The notes beneath the pieces are model-generated. The model saw nothing but the letters and a program-made list of their open reading frames with translations. It was not told where the DNA came from and did no database searches. DNA of 59,534 bases from an uncultured Nodularia sp. (lineage in GTDB: Bacteria > Cyanobacteriota > Cyanobacteriia > Cyanobacteriales > Nostocaceae). The DNA is taken from positions 1 to 59,534 of the forward strand of contig CAIWDD010000056.1 in the NCBI GenBank assembly GCA_903911355.1. Direction: 5' to 3'. The first letter of the stretch is position 1. The number at the start of each line of letters is the position of its first letter. The position numbers and the translations under genes are program-made. Below, piece after piece: positions 46,511 through 56,182 of the stretch.

Positions 46511-48196
46511 ATGTTACAAGGATGGATACAAATCGCATTGACCCTGGTCATAGTCATCGGCACAACTCCATTATTAGGAAAGTATATAGCACAAGTTTTC
46601 ATGGGAGAACAAACACTACTCAAACCTATAATTAATCCCTTAGAAAGAATAATTTATGTCTTAAGTGGGGTGCGTCACCAGGAAAATATGACAGGATGGC
46701 AATATACCCAAGCGTTGCTCTATAGCAATTTAGTCATGGGGATTTTAGTTTATTTAATCCTCATGTTCCAAGGATGGTTACCCCTAAATCCCACAGGATT
46801 AAGCGCCCCTAATTGGGATTTAGCATTACATACTACCATTTCCTTTGTTACCAACACCAACCAACAGCATTATGCTGGTGAAACCACCTGGAGTTATGCC
46901 AGTCAAACCTTCGCTTTAGGTTTTTTAATGTTTACCTCAGCCGGTACGGGTATAACAGTTAGTATAGCCTTTATTCGTGGTTTAACTGGCAGACAGTTAG
47001 GCAACTTTTACAGTGACCTCATCAGGTCAATTACCCAGATATTATTGCCCATATCAATAATTGGCGGCTTATTATTGCTATTAGCTGGTGTACCAGAAAC
47101 CTTAGCGGGACCTGCAACAGTCACCACCTTAGAAGGTGCAACCCAAGTAATAGCCCGTGGTCCAGTGGCCCACTACGAAATTATTAAACAACTCGGAGAA
47201 AACGGTGGTGGCTTCTTTGCTGTCAACTCAGCACATCCCTTTGAAAATCCTAATGGCTTCTCCAACTTATTAGAGGAGTGGGCGATGATGGCCATACCCA
47301 CCTCACTAATTTACACCTACGGTATATTTATGAATAACCGTAAGCAAGCATGGTTAGTATTTTGCATGGTATTGATCATTTTCGTTTTCTTAGTAGGAAT
47401 TACAGCAGTAGGGGAATTTGGAGGAAATCCCTTAGTTAATTCCCTCTTAGGAGGAGAGCAACCCAACTTAGAAGGAAAAGAAGTACGATTTGGTTGGGCG
47501 CAAACCGCACTCTGGGCGGTCATGACCACAGCCACAATGTGCGGTGCTGTCAACGGAATGCACGACTCCTTAATGCCTCCTGGGGGTTTTGTCACCCTCT
47601 TTAATATGTTCTTACAAATAATTTGGGGAGGACAGGGAACCGGTACAGCTTACCTATTCATCTACCTAATTTTAACAGTATTTCTCACAGGCTTAATGGT
47701 AGGGAGAACACCAGAATTTTTAGGCAGAAAAATTGAAAAAAAAGAAATTGTTTTAGCCAGCATCATCTTATTAGTTCACCCCTTCGCCATTCTCATTCCT
47801 TGGGCGATCGTCTTTGCTTTTCCTAATACCCTCTCCGGTATTAGTAACCCTGGATTTCATGGAGTTTCCCAGGTAATTTACGAATATGCTTCTGCCGCAG
47901 CCAACAACGGTTCTGGTTTAGAAGGATTAAATGATCATACCCTATGGTGGAACCTGAGTACAAGTATCAGTATCTTAGCCGGGCGTTATATTCCTATCAT
48001 GGCACTGTTACTTTTAGCAGATAGTATGTCTGGTAAAAAACCAGTCCCTACCACCACCGGAACCCTGAGAACCGACACCAAACTATTCACAGCAGTTACA
48101 GCGGGGGTAATTTTAATCTTGGGCGCTCTCACGTTCCTCCCCGCCCTAGTCCTAGGTCCGGTAGCAGAAGCATTTCAACTAGTAGCAGGAAACTAA
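46511..48196 (+). CDS. kdpA: Potassium-transporting ATPase subunit KdpA
   Basis: A 561-residue channel-like membrane subunit. It has four repeated pore regions, e.g. [56 protein letters not shown] and the fourth near [15 protein letters not shown], with the selectivity-filter-type Gly and Asn residues. The subunit binds K+ and passes it to KdpB. The length is standard. It starts a kdp operon, with a 27-nt gap before kdpB. In cyanobacteria, kdp is induced by low K+ or osmotic stress. Confidence 0.95.
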   Translation: MLQGWIQIALTLVIVIGTTPLLGKYIAQVFMGEQTLLKPIINPLERIIYVLSGVRHQENMTGWQYTQALLYSNLVMGILVYLILMFQGWLPLNPTGLSAPNWDLALHTTISFVTNTNQQHYAGETTWSYASQTFALGFLMFTSAGTGITVSIAFIRGLTGRQLGNFYSDLIRSITQILLPISIIGGLLLLLAGVPETLAGPATVTTLEGATQVIARGPVAHYEIIKQLGENGGGFFAVNSAHPFENPNGFSNLLEEWAMMAIPTSLIYTYGIFMNNRKQAWLVFCMVLIIFVFLVGITAVGEFGGNPLVNSLLGGEQPNLEGKEVRFGWAQTALWAVMTTATMCGAVNGMHDSLMPPGGFVTLFNMFLQIIWGGQGTGTAYLFIYLILTVFLTGLMVGRTPEFLGRKIEKKEIVLASIILLVHPFAILIPWAIVFAFPNTLSGISNPGFHGVSQVIYEYASAAANNGSGLEGLNDHTLWWNLSTSISILAGRYIPIMALLLLADSMSGKKPVPTTTGTLRTDTKLFTAVTAGVILILGALTFLPALVLGPVAEAFQLVAGN

Positions 48197-48223
48197 CCAA
48201 AAATTCCACCCATTCACCTAAAA

Positions 48224-50293
48224 ATGGCAACAACTACAAGACGGCGAAAAAAACGCAGACATAAACCCCAAGTCCCACACTCTCAACTATACCCCCAAGC
48301 ATTCCGGCAAGCATTTGTCAAACTGCACCCACGTAACATGATCAAAAATCCAGTCATGTTCCTAGTCTGGTTAGGTACTCTCATCACAGCAGCGATGACA
48401 ATTGCACCAAACATATTTGGCCCAACCCCGGGACAAAATCCCCGACTATTCAACGCACTAATCACCTTAATTTTATTCTCCACCGTTGTCTTTGCTAACT
48501 TTGCCGAAGCCTTAGCCGAAGGACGAGGTAAAGCCCAAGCGGATGCTTTGCGCTCTGCAAAATCCGAAGCCAAAGCCCAAAAAATTCTCCCCGATGGTTC
48601 TATTCAAGAGGTAAATTCTACAGCCTTACGGCGAGGGGATACAATCAAAGTTACCGCTGGTGATGTCATACCCGCCGATGGTGAAGTAATTAGCGGTGTA
48701 GCCTCCGTTGATGAATCAGCTATTACAGGAGAATCAGCACCGGTATTAAAAGAACCTGGTTCAGACATTGCCAGTTCTGTAACCGGAGGAACCCGTATAG
48801 TCTCCGACGAGCTAATCATTCGAGTCACCACCGACCCCGGACAAGGCTTTATTGACCGCATGATTAGTTTAGTAGAAGGCGCTTCCCGCAGCAAAACACC
48901 TAACGAAATTGCTTTGACAGTTTTGCTGGCGGTCCTCACTCAAGTATTTTTAGTGGTAATTGCCACAATACCTACAGTGTCATTTTACCTCAACTCACCC
49001 CTAAGTATTGCCGTACTCATAGCCTTACTTGTGGCTCTAATTCCTACTACCATCGGCGGCTTATTAAGTGCGATCGGCATTGCAGGAATGGATAGAGTGG
49101 CTCAATTTAACGTGATTGCCACTTCCGGGCGTGCAGTTGAAGCTTGCGGGGATATTAACACCCTGATCTTAGACAAAACCGGTACGATTACTTTGGGAAA
49201 CCGCCTAGCAGAAGAATTTATTCCCGTCAACGGTCATTCTATGGTAGAGGTAGCCCAAGTTGCCCTAGCATCCAGTATCTTTGATCAAACACCAGAAGGT
49301 AAGTCAATTGTCACACTCGCAGAGAAATTAGGCGCAAAATTAGATTTTGACCCTCAACAAGCCGAAAGTATCGAATTTTCCGCCAGAACTCGCATGAGTG
49401 GCACTAACTTATCTAACGGCGTAGAAATTCGCAAAGGCGCAGTCAATGCCATTAAAGGATTTGTCAGGTCTCGCAATGGAGATTTAACACCTGAGCTTGA
49501 CACCGCGTTTCAAAGAGTCTCCCAACTAGGTGGCACTCCCCTATCCCTATGTAAAAACAATGAGATATATGGTGTAATTTATCTCAAAGATATAATTAAG
49601 CCGGGGATTCGGGAACGATTTGACCAGATGCGACGCATGGGCATTAAAACCATCATGCTCACAGGTGATAACCACATGACCGCATCTGTAATTGCCCAAG
49701 AAGCCGGAGTTGATGACTTCATCGCCGAAGCCACCCCGGAAGACAAAATTACAGTTATTCAGACTGAACAAGCCCAAGGAAAACTGGTAGCCATGACCGG
49801 AGATGGCACCAACGATGCTCCCGCCTTGGCTCAAGCGGATGTTGGTGTAGCAATGAATACGGGTACTCAAGCAGCCAAAGAAGCCGCTAACATGGTAGAC
49901 CTAGATTCTGACCCCACCAAGTTAATTGATATTGTCACTATTGGTAAACAATTGCTGATTACCCGTGGTGCACTCACAACCTTTTCCATTGCCAACGATA
50001 TCGCCAAATACTTCGCCATCCTCCCGGCTATCTTCCCTGGTATTGGTGTTGGCCCCCTCAATATTATGGCTTTAACCAGTACCCAATCTGCCATTCTCTC
50101 GGCCTTAATTTATAATGCCTTAATCATTCCCGCCCTCATTCCCCTAGCACTAACTGGCGTTAAATTCCGACCACTCACCGCCGACCAACTTCTACAACGG
50201 AACATATTCATCTATGGACTGGGGGGCGTTATCACACCCTTCATTGCCATCAAAATCATAGACCTTTTGATCACAATCATAGGACTGGCATAA
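48224..50293 (+). CDS. kdpB: Potassium-transporting P-type ATPase KdpB
   Basis: A 689-residue P-type ATPase. It has the phosphorylation motif DKTGTI (Asp317), TGES in the actuator domain (SAITGESAPVLKE), MLTGDNHMTA and the hinge MTGDGTNDAPALAQADVG, with the usual helices. Compared with E. coli, the N-terminus has an extra basic stretch (TTRRRKKRRHKPQ). It hydrolyses ATP to drive K+ uptake through KdpA. A small frame follows after 24 nt. Confidence 0.95.
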   Translation: MATTTRRRKKRRHKPQVPHSQLYPQAFRQAFVKLHPRNMIKNPVMFLVWLGTLITAAMTIAPNIFGPTPGQNPRLFNALITLILFSTVVFANFAEALAEGRGKAQADALRSAKSEAKAQKILPDGSIQEVNSTALRRGDTIKVTAGDVIPADGEVISGVASVDESAITGESAPVLKEPGSDIASSVTGGTRIVSDELIIRVTTDPGQGFIDRMISLVEGASRSKTPNEIALTVLLAVLTQVFLVVIATIPTVSFYLNSPLSIAVLIALLVALIPTTIGGLLSAIGIAGMDRVAQFNVIATSGRAVEACGDINTLILDKTGTITLGNRLAEEFIPVNGHSMVEVAQVALASSIFDQTPEGKSIVTLAEKLGAKLDFDPQQAESIEFSARTRMSGTNLSNGVEIRKGAVNAIKGFVRSRNGDLTPELDTAFQRVSQLGGTPLSLCKNNEIYGVIYLKDIIKPGIRERFDQMRRMGIKTIMLTGDNHMTASVIAQEAGVDDFIAEATPEDKITVIQTEQAQGKLVAMTGDGTNDAPALAQADVGVAMNTGTQAAKEAANMVDLDSDPTKLIDIVTIGKQLLITRGALTTFSIANDIAKYFAILPAIFPGIGVGPLNIMALTSTQSAILSALIYNALIIPALIPLALTGVKFRPLTADQLLQRNIFIYGLGGVITPFIAIKIIDLLITIIGLA

Positions 50294-50317
50294 TCCCACA
50301 GCCTTTGGGTTTTAATT

Positions 50318-50506
50318 ATGAAAAAACTATCTTTTACCCTCTTCCTCACACTCATTCTGAATTTATTCCTGGCACAAATCCTTTACGCCGCCACCCCTGA
50401 AGCAATATCACGCCCTGCATCCTACGCCATTACCCTTTTAGGACTAGCAACTTTTGCCGTCAGTATGTATTTGTTTGTTGTCATTTTTCAACCAGAGAAA
50501 TTTTAA
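50318..50506 (+). CDS. Small Kdp membrane subunit (KdpF/KdpG-like)
   Basis: A 62-residue protein with a signal-like first helix (LFLTLILNLFLAQILYA) and a second hydrophobic helix (ITLLGLATFAVSMYLFVVIF) ending in FQPEKF. The second helix and tail resemble the ~30-residue KdpF. In Anabaena strain L-31 the equivalent gene was named kdpG and lies between kdpB and kdpC. Here it is 24 nt after kdpB, but no kdpC follows. It may stabilise the complex. Confidence 0.7.
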   Translation: MKKLSFTLFLTLILNLFLAQILYAATPEAISRPASYAITLLGLATFAVSMYLFVVIFQPEKF

Positions 50507-50553
50507 CTGAAATTTTAACTAAAGCCTTTTTCAGGCTCATGAAGTACACACCT

Positions 50554-50581
50554 ATTCCCTGTTCCCTGTTCCCTGTTCCCT
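50554..50581. repeat. Heptamer short tandem repeat (STRR) between kdpF/G and kdpD
   Basis: Four units, ATTCCCT followed by GTTCCCT three times. This is the complement of the GGGAACA/GGGAATx type found at 33418. It lies just where kdpC would be expected, 48 nt after the small Kdp subunit. Confidence 0.85.
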
Positions 50582-50647
50582 CAAACTAAAAAAATTTGTA
50601 CCTCACGAGCATGGGAAATGCTATATATTTTACTTGTGTTTATATTT

Positions 50648-51757
50648 ATGTTTGATTCCTCTGATCATATTCATCTTCTCCCCATCCGACGTGGGAAACA
50701 TAAAATTTTTATTGGTATGGCTCCCGGTGTCGGCAAAACTTACAAAATGCTTGAGGAAGCACATCAACTCAAACAAGATGGTATTGATGTAGTGATCGGG
50801 ATCTTAGAAACTCATGGACGCAAAGAAACCGCCATGAAAGCCGCGGGAATAGAGGTAATTCCCCAAAAAGCTTTTATCCACCAGAACGTTACTCTACAGG
50901 AAATAGATACAGATGCAATTGTGCAACGTTCCCCTCAACTCGTTTTAGTGGATGAACTCGCTCATACTAACGCCCCTGGTTCCCCAAGGAAAAAACGCTA
51001 TCAGGATGTAGAAGTCATTTTAGCAGCGGGAATTGATGTTTATTCTACTGTTAATATTCAACATTTGGAAAGTTTGAATGATTTAGTCGCCAGAATTACC
51101 GGTGTTGTGGTGCGAGAGCGCATTCCTGATTATGTGTTAGATGAAGCTGATGCTGTTGTGGTCATTGATGTGACCCCACAAACTTTAGAAGAGCGCTTAC
51201 AAGAAGGCAAAATTTACGCTGCTGAAAAAATTGAGCCATCTCTGAAAAACTTTTTTCGCCGTCGTAATCTGATTGCTTTACGGGAACTAGCATTAAGAGA
51301 AGTAGCAGATACCGTGGAAGAACAAGCAAATACTGCCAACTTTTTACAGCCTAATTACAACATTCAAGAACGGGTGTTAGTATGTGTATCTACTTATCCT
51401 GGTTCGGTGCAATTATTACGCCGAGGCGCACGCATTGCCCACTATATGAATGCTCGACTCTATGCTGTATTTGTGGCCAATCCTCAACGATTCTTGACTA
51501 AAGAAGAAACTTTACATCTAGATACCTGTGAGCATTTATGCCAAGATTTTGGCGGAGAGTTTTTACATATTAAAAGCCAAAATGTTGCTCAAGAAATTTC
51601 TCAAGTAGCAACAAATTATCATATTACACAAATTATTATTGGTGAAACTAAACAGCCGCGTTGGCAAAGATGGTTTCAAAACTCTTTTACTCAACAAATG
51701 ATAGATTTAACTAGGAATAGAAATATAGACTTACATATTATTTCCACAGATAAATAA
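50648..51757 (+). CDS. kdpD: Short KdpD (sensor domain and USP only, no kinase domain)
   Basis: About 369 residues from the ATG at 50648-50650 (an ATG at 50618 adds ten hydrophobic residues). The KdpD N-terminal domain has a Walker A, IGMAPGVGKTYKML, and Walker B VLVDELAHTN, plus NAPGSPRKKRYQDV. A universal-stress-protein domain follows (RVLVCVSTYPGSVQLLRRG). The membrane spans, GAF and histidine kinase of E. coli KdpD are absent. This truncated form is known in Anabaena, where it cannot phosphorylate by itself and needs another kinase. It ends an operon lacking kdpC and kdpE. Confidence 0.9.
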   Translation: MFDSSDHIHLLPIRRGKHKIFIGMAPGVGKTYKMLEEAHQLKQDGIDVVIGILETHGRKETAMKAAGIEVIPQKAFIHQNVTLQEIDTDAIVQRSPQLVLVDELAHTNAPGSPRKKRYQDVEVILAAGIDVYSTVNIQHLESLNDLVARITGVVVRERIPDYVLDEADAVVVIDVTPQTLEERLQEGKIYAAEKIEPSLKNFFRRRNLIALRELALREVADTVEEQANTANFLQPNYNIQERVLVCVSTYPGSVQLLRRGARIAHYMNARLYAVFVANPQRFLTKEETLHLDTCEHLCQDFGGEFLHIKSQNVAQEISQVATNYHITQIIIGETKQPRWQRWFQNSFTQQMIDLTRNRNIDLHIISTDK

Positions 51758-51777
51758 GTCATTGAATCAAAACCCAG

Positions 51778-51806
51778 ATCCCCGACTTCTTCAAGAAGTC
51801 GGGGAT
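51778..51806. terminator. Perfect hairpin between kdpD and the RNase D-like gene
   Basis: ATCCCCGACTTCTT (51778-51791), a single C, then AAGAAGTCGGGGAT (51793-51806): a perfect 14-bp palindrome of the dispersed GATCCCCGACTTCT family, 20 nt after the kdpD stop and 50 nt from the converging exonuclease gene. It is the shortest complete family copy in the window. Confidence 0.8.
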
Positions 51807-51856
51807 ATAAGAGGATGTTTGTCAAGTCATGATTAGTGTATCAAATATTAAGTAAA

Positions 51857-52507
51857 TCAATGTTCAAATAAATCTTTAAATTGCAATAAATCTAAGGTGA
51901 CAAGGGTCGGTAAAACTTGAAAGCATTCTTGAGCAATTTCCCAACGCTCTTCCCGTTTGAGCATCGCTGTAAGTTTTTGCTGTACACTCAATAGGTAGCG
52001 GACATCATTAGCAGCATAATTGAGTTGAGCCTCTGATAAATTAGCAGCGTTACCCCAATCAGAACTCTGAGAGCTTTTATCTAATTCTATCTGTTCTAAC
52101 TCTTGGACTACATCTTTGAGTCCATGACGATTGGTGTAGGTACGAGCTAGCTTACTGGCAATTTTGGTACAAAATACAGGTTGAACTCGAATCCCCAGAT
52201 GATAACGCAAAGCCGCAATATCAAAGCGGGCGAAGTGGAAAACTTTCACCACGTTCACCGCTTCCAAAAGTATCTTTAAATTTGGCGCTTCGGTTTGGCC
52301 TTTGGTGATACCAATTACCGTTACTTGTCCCTGAAGATTACATAGCTGAACTAGACAGAGGCGATCGCGCTGTGGTAATAGTCCCATAGTTTCAGTATCC
52401 ACAGCGATCGCCTCGGATTTTAAATACTCAGCCAAAGTAGCCTCAGTCAAGTCACCTATGGCCGCGCCACGTAGGCTATCACTGATTTGGAAATCTTGTA
52501 ATGTCAT
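51857..52507 (-). CDS. RNase D-like 3'-5' exonuclease (DEDDy)
   Basis: A 216-residue protein that consists only of the DEDD exonuclease domain: Exo I AIAVDTETMGL, Exo II HFARFDIAAL, Exo III YAANDVRYLLSVQ (Tyr and Asp). RNase D of E. coli carries an HRDC domain after this one; it is absent here, as usual in cyanobacterial ribonuclease D proteins. It should trim the 3' end of RNAs. It has no operon partners; it converges with kdpD. Confidence 0.87.
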   Translation of the reverse strand: MTLQDFQISDSLRGAAIGDLTEATLAEYLKSEAIAVDTETMGLLPQRDRLCLVQLCNLQGQVTVIGITKGQTEAPNLKILLEAVNVVKVFHFARFDIAALRYHLGIRVQPVFCTKIASKLARTYTNRHGLKDVVQELEQIELDKSSQSSDWGNAANLSEAQLNYAANDVRYLLSVQQKLTAMLKREERWEIAQECFQVLPTLVTLDLLQFKDLFEH

Positions 52508-52604
52508 GAACTACCCAAATATACACCCAAATATAAATGTAGTGTCTTTGAGAAAAAAACTATCAGACACTACATTAATTATGATGCCATTGCTGTAAAT
52601 CAAT

Positions 52605-53159
52605 CTATTTACTGCGAATAAAAATTTGAGTTAGGTAAACTTCTCCTTCCTTGTTGGTAGCAACACCAATCCCCGTGAGGTCGTAATCCCCATGAATATT
52701 CCGCAAATGTCCCGGACTTTTCAACCAACCAGTAATGGCTTCACTGGCTGGATTACTATATCCTTTATTTAAGGCTAGATTCTCTGAGGCGCTATTATAT
52801 CTCAAGGGAATGGCAGTGACACGCTGTTTAAATCCCTCATGGCTAAACGGGACTTTACCATTAGCCATATTTTGGCTATGAATCCTCGCCTGTTCAGTAA
52901 TATGTGTATTTAGTCTCAACTTTGGTAGATTGTGAGACACTCGATATTGGTTAATTTTCTCAAAAACTGATTTCTCTAGTGCATTGGTTTGAATACTAGT
53001 AGTAGTAGTTAAGATTGCAGCCTGACTTGGAGGAATTAACAAAGGTTGACTACGATTAGTTGACTCTGTAGAACTTTGAGACGTTATGGAGGTATTCATT
53101 AATCCACTCGCAAGGACAAGCGTACTTAAAGCGATGCCAAAAGCAGGTTGTCTAAACAT
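52605..53159 (-). CDS. Secreted CAP-domain (SCP/PR-1) protein
   Basis: A 184-residue protein with a signal peptide (FGIALSTLVLASGLMN) and a Ser/Thr-rich linker. The CAP domain spans about 65-184: NQYRVSHNLPKLRLN, ITEQARIHSQNMANG, FSHEGFKQR, NSASENLALN and WLKSPGHLRNIHGDYDLTGIG. These blocks hold the His/Glu set of CAP proteins (YkwD type). Bacterial members occur in the envelope or outside the cell and their biochemical role is mostly unclear. Confidence 0.88.
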   Translation of the reverse strand: MFRQPAFGIALSTLVLASGLMNTSITSQSSTESTNRSQPLLIPPSQAAILTTTTSIQTNALEKSVFEKINQYRVSHNLPKLRLNTHITEQARIHSQNMANGKVPFSHEGFKQRVTAIPLRYNSASENLALNKGYSNPASEAITGWLKSPGHLRNIHGDYDLTGIGVATNKEGEVYLTQIFIRSK

Positions 53160-53494
53160 GGACAGTTGCTTGATATGTGTAATTGGTAGACCTATAATCT
53201 AACTTCTGGTTCTAAGAATATATAACAGGATAATCTCGAAAATTAATTAAATTCAGGCATTTTGGCAAATAATCTTTAGTCTAGTTGCTGTATAATTAAT
53301 AACAAATTCTTAAATAAATTCCGATAATCTTCCACCGCTTCTACCTATCAGTGATTCCTAGGGTGGCTATTACTGACATTTTTTTGCATCATATTTTAGT
53401 TCCTGAGAAAAGTTCCCCTAGGGTGTACAGATAACTTTATGGTAGATACCAAGTAAAATACCTATATAAATAAATGTTTAAGTTGTGAAAGCTC
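53160..53494. other. Divergent spacer between the CAP protein and DNA methyltransferase
   Basis: About 335 AT-rich nt. No gene or repeat is recognised. It must contain the promoters of the two flanking genes; a run of TATA-like sequence (53459-53475) lies 20-35 nt before the methyltransferase start. Confidence 0.4.
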
Positions 53495-54400
53495 TTGTCA
53501 GAAGAAATAATCAAATCACCACAAGATATATGTTTAAATCCTTATTACTCCCAAAGGTTGGGAAAAGCATATTTGGGTGATAGTCTCCATCTGGTAAAAT
53601 CCATGGAGCCGAATACTATTAATCTTATCCTCACTTCACCACCATTTGCTCTCGCACGTCAAAAAGCATATGGTAACGAAAGCCCAGAAAAATATATTGA
53701 ATGGTTTTTACCTTTTGCCGAGGAGTTTAAAAGGGTTTTAACTAATGATGGCTCATTGATTTTAGATTTGGGGGGCGCTTACCTGCGGGGTCATCCGGTG
53801 CGCAGTATCTACCAATACGAACTTCTGGTGAGACTGTGTAAAGAGGTTGGCTTTTTTTTAGCCCAAGAATTCTATCACTATAATCCTGCACGATTACCTA
53901 CCCCTGCGGAGTGGGTGACAATCAGGCGAGTTCGTGTGAAAGATTCGGTAAATGTAGTTTGGTGGTTGTCAAAAACACCAAATCCTAAGGCTGATAACAG
54001 AAAAGTTTTAAAGCCATATAGTCAGAGTATGAAACAACTACTGAAAAATGGCTATAAAGCTAAAATGCGTCCCAGTGGTCATGATATTTCTGATAAGTTC
54101 CAGAAGGATAATCAGGGCGCAATTCCGCCAAATTTGCTAGAAATTGCCAATACTGAATCCAATAGCGCTTATTTACGCCGTTGTAAAGCAGAAGGGATTA
54201 AACCCCACCCCGCACGGTTTCCTGTCAAGTTCGCTGAATTTTTCATCAACTTTTTAACTGATGAGGGTGATATGGTCTTAGACCCCTTTGCAGGTTCCAA
54301 TACCACTGGGTTTGTGGCTGAAACTTGGGAACGGCGATGGATTTCTTGTGAAATTAATCAGGATTATGTGATGGGGAGTCGTTATCGGTTTAGTGATTGA
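53495..54400 (+). CDS. Orphan DNA methyltransferase, N4-cytosine type (TSPPF motif)
   Basis: A 301-residue enzyme with the class-beta order: the catalytic motif LTSPPFALARQKAYG (about residues 45-60), target-recognition sequence in the middle, and the AdoMet motif DMVLDPFAGSNTTGFVAE near the C-terminus. TSPPx is usual for N4-cytosine methyltransferases. Its likely relatives are the solitary GGCC-specific methylases of Synechocystis and Anabaena; the recognition site cannot be read by eye. The start is TTG (53495-53497): a stop lies 3 codons upstream and no ATG/GTG precedes the catalytic motif. No restriction enzyme is adjacent. The 3' end overlaps larE by 19 nt. Confidence 0.88.
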   Translation: MSEEIIKSPQDICLNPYYSQRLGKAYLGDSLHLVKSMEPNTINLILTSPPFALARQKAYGNESPEKYIEWFLPFAEEFKRVLTNDGSLILDLGGAYLRGHPVRSIYQYELLVRLCKEVGFFLAQEFYHYNPARLPTPAEWVTIRRVRVKDSVNVVWWLSKTPNPKADNRKVLKPYSQSMKQLLKNGYKAKMRPSGHDISDKFQKDNQGAIPPNLLEIANTESNSAYLRRCKAEGIKPHPARFPVKFAEFFINFLTDEGDMVLDPFAGSNTTGFVAETWERRWISCEINQDYVMGSRYRFSD

Positions 54401-55203
54401 AGAGCGAGACCTTGATTTAACTTACCACTGCGATAACCTTCTAAATCTAGAGTGACATAGATAAATCCCAACTCCTGAAATGCAGCAACTAGGGACTGTA
54501 AATCGGTAGTCAAGATAAAATCTTTGATATTTGCTGGTAATAATTCAATTCTGGCGGTGTCACCTTCAGAACGCACGCGCAGATTCTCCCAACCCAGTTT
54601 TCGCAGATAAATTTCTGCTCTACCTACTCTTTGTAACTTGGCTATGGTAATCTCTTCACCGTAGGGAAACCGAGAACTTAGACAAGGTTGAGCGGGTTTA
54701 TCCCACCAGGGTAAACCGAGTTGTTGTGAAAGTTGACGGACTTCGGCTTTGCTGACACCGACCTCTGCTAAAGGCGATCGCGCACCTCTTTCTTTAGCCG
54801 CTTGAATTCCGGGGCGATAGTCCTGTAAGTCATCAGCATTCACCCCATCTACTACATAGGGATAACCTAACTGCATAGCTAGGGGTTTGAGGGTATCATG
54901 CAATTCACTTTTGCAAAAATAACAACGGTTGACAGGGTTAGAAGTGTAATTGGGATTGTCCATTTCATGAGTTTGGACTATTCTATGGGGAATCCCTATA
55001 GTTGCGGCTTGAATTTTCGCATCTTCTAATTCTTCTGGTAACAGGGAAGGAGAAACAGCTGTGACAGCCAAAGCGCGATCGCCCAATACATCATAAGCAA
55101 TCTTGGCCACCAAAGTGCTATCAATCCCTCCGGAGTAGGCAATCAAAGCCTGTTGCATTTCGCCAAATAAAACTTTTAACTGGTCAAACTTTTCTGTCAA
55201 CAT
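54382..55203 (-). CDS. larE: ATP-dependent sulfur transferase LarE
   Basis: A protein of 273 residues from ATG 55201-55203 (the frame extends another 12 codons). It has a PP-loop, AYSGGIDSTLVAKIA (SGGxDS), and LarE sequence throughout: VNRCYFCKSELH, VVDGVNADDLQDYRPG, and QPCLSSRFPYG. LarE supplies sulfur for the pincer cofactor of lactate racemase. Cysteines are at about 94, 97 and 174, the arrangement of the [4Fe-4S]-type enzyme instead of the one-Cys sacrificial form. No larA, larB or larC is in the window. Confidence 0.88.
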   Translation of the reverse strand: MLTEKFDQLKVLFGEMQQALIAYSGGIDSTLVAKIAYDVLGDRALAVTAVSPSLLPEELEDAKIQAATIGIPHRIVQTHEMDNPNYTSNPVNRCYFCKSELHDTLKPLAMQLGYPYVVDGVNADDLQDYRPGIQAAKERGARSPLAEVGVSKAEVRQLSQQLGLPWWDKPAQPCLSSRFPYGEEITIAKLQRVGRAEIYLRKLGWENLRVRSEGDTARIELLPANIKDFILTTDLQSLVAAFQELGFIYVTLDLEGYRSGKLNQGLALQSLNR

Positions 55204-55298
55204 GATTTTGAAATCTACTCTCAACCCTATAGCACCCAATTAATCCTATTCTAGGGGATGTCTATATGGGTTGAACACCCACCGAAAACATCAAACTT

Positions 55299-56162
55299 AT
55301 GGATATACTTGCTCAACTAATTGTTAATGGTATAGCTGTAGGCAGCATTATTGCTCTAGCCGCAGTGGGACTGACCCTAACCTACGGTATTTTACGGTTA
55401 TCTAATTTTGCTCACGGTGATTTTCTCACCCTCTCTGCTTATTTGACCCTGTTACTCAATACCAGTGGTATCAATATTTGGCTATCCATGATTCTGGCGA
55501 CCACGGGAACAGTAGCAGCAATGCTACTGTCAGAAAAGTTGTTATGGGCAAGAATGCGCTCTATTCGTGCCACATCCACTACTTTAATTATTATTTCCAT
55601 TGGACTGGCTTTATTCTTACGTAATGGCATTATCTTTTTCTGGGGCGGTCAGAACCAAAATTACAATCTACCCGTTACCACTGCTTTGAATGTTTTTGGC
55701 ATCAGGATACCCCAAAATCAATTGCTGGTATTGGGGTTAGCAGTGGTGGCAATTTTGGCCTTGCACTACCTGCTGCAAAATACCAAAATTGGTAAAGCCA
55801 TGCGTGCCGTTGCTGATGATTTAGACTTAGCTAGGGTTTCTGGGATTAATGTCGAGCAGGTCATCCTGTGGACTTGGATTATTGCGGGGATATTCACCTC
55901 TTTGGGTGGTAGTATGTACGGATTGATTACAGCAGTACGTCCCAATATGGGCTGGTTTTTGATTTTGCCCTTATTCGCTTCCGTAATTTTAGGCGGTATT
56001 GGTAACCCCTACGGTGCGATCGCCGCCGCGTTTATTATTGGTATCGCTCAAGAAGTGAGTAGCTTGTGGATCGGTTCACAGTATAAACAAGGTATAGCAC
56101 TGTTAATAATGATTTTGGTGCTGCTCATTCGCCCCAAAGGTTTATTTAAAGGTACGATTTAA
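55299..56162 (+). CDS. Branched-chain/neutral amino acid ABC transporter permease (LivH family)
   Basis: A 287-residue integral membrane protein with 8 or so spans: VNGIAVGSIIALAAVGLTLT at the N-terminus, RLSNFAHGDFL, ALFLRNGIIFFWGG, MRAVADDLDLARVSGINVEQ (the coupling-loop segment) and GGSMYGLITAVRPNMG, ending GIALLIMILVLLIRPKGLF. It is a HAAT-family permease. In Anabaena the N-II transporter includes NatD, a close equivalent, used for neutral and acidic amino acids. The ATPases, binding protein and LivM partner are not adjacent. It converges with psaX, 20 nt away. Confidence 0.9.
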   Translation: MDILAQLIVNGIAVGSIIALAAVGLTLTYGILRLSNFAHGDFLTLSAYLTLLLNTSGINIWLSMILATTGTVAAMLLSEKLLWARMRSIRATSTTLIIISIGLALFLRNGIIFFWGGQNQNYNLPVTTALNVFGIRIPQNQLLVLGLAVVAILALHYLLQNTKIGKAMRAVADDLDLARVSGINVEQVILWTWIIAGIFTSLGGSMYGLITAVRPNMGWFLILPLFASVILGGIGNPYGAIAAAFIIGIAQEVSSLWIGSQYKQGIALLIMILVLLIRPKGLFKGTI

Positions 56163-56182
56163 GCAGCACCGCCCACTTCTAA

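Noticed and set aside
50648-51757. kdpD as a frame-broken histidine kinase
   Set aside because: The short form without kinase domain is known from Anabaena; the frame ends cleanly before a family hairpin.
51857-52507. RNase D-like gene as a fragment because HRDC is missing
   Set aside because: Single-domain forms are usual in cyanobacteria, and all DEDDy motifs are present.
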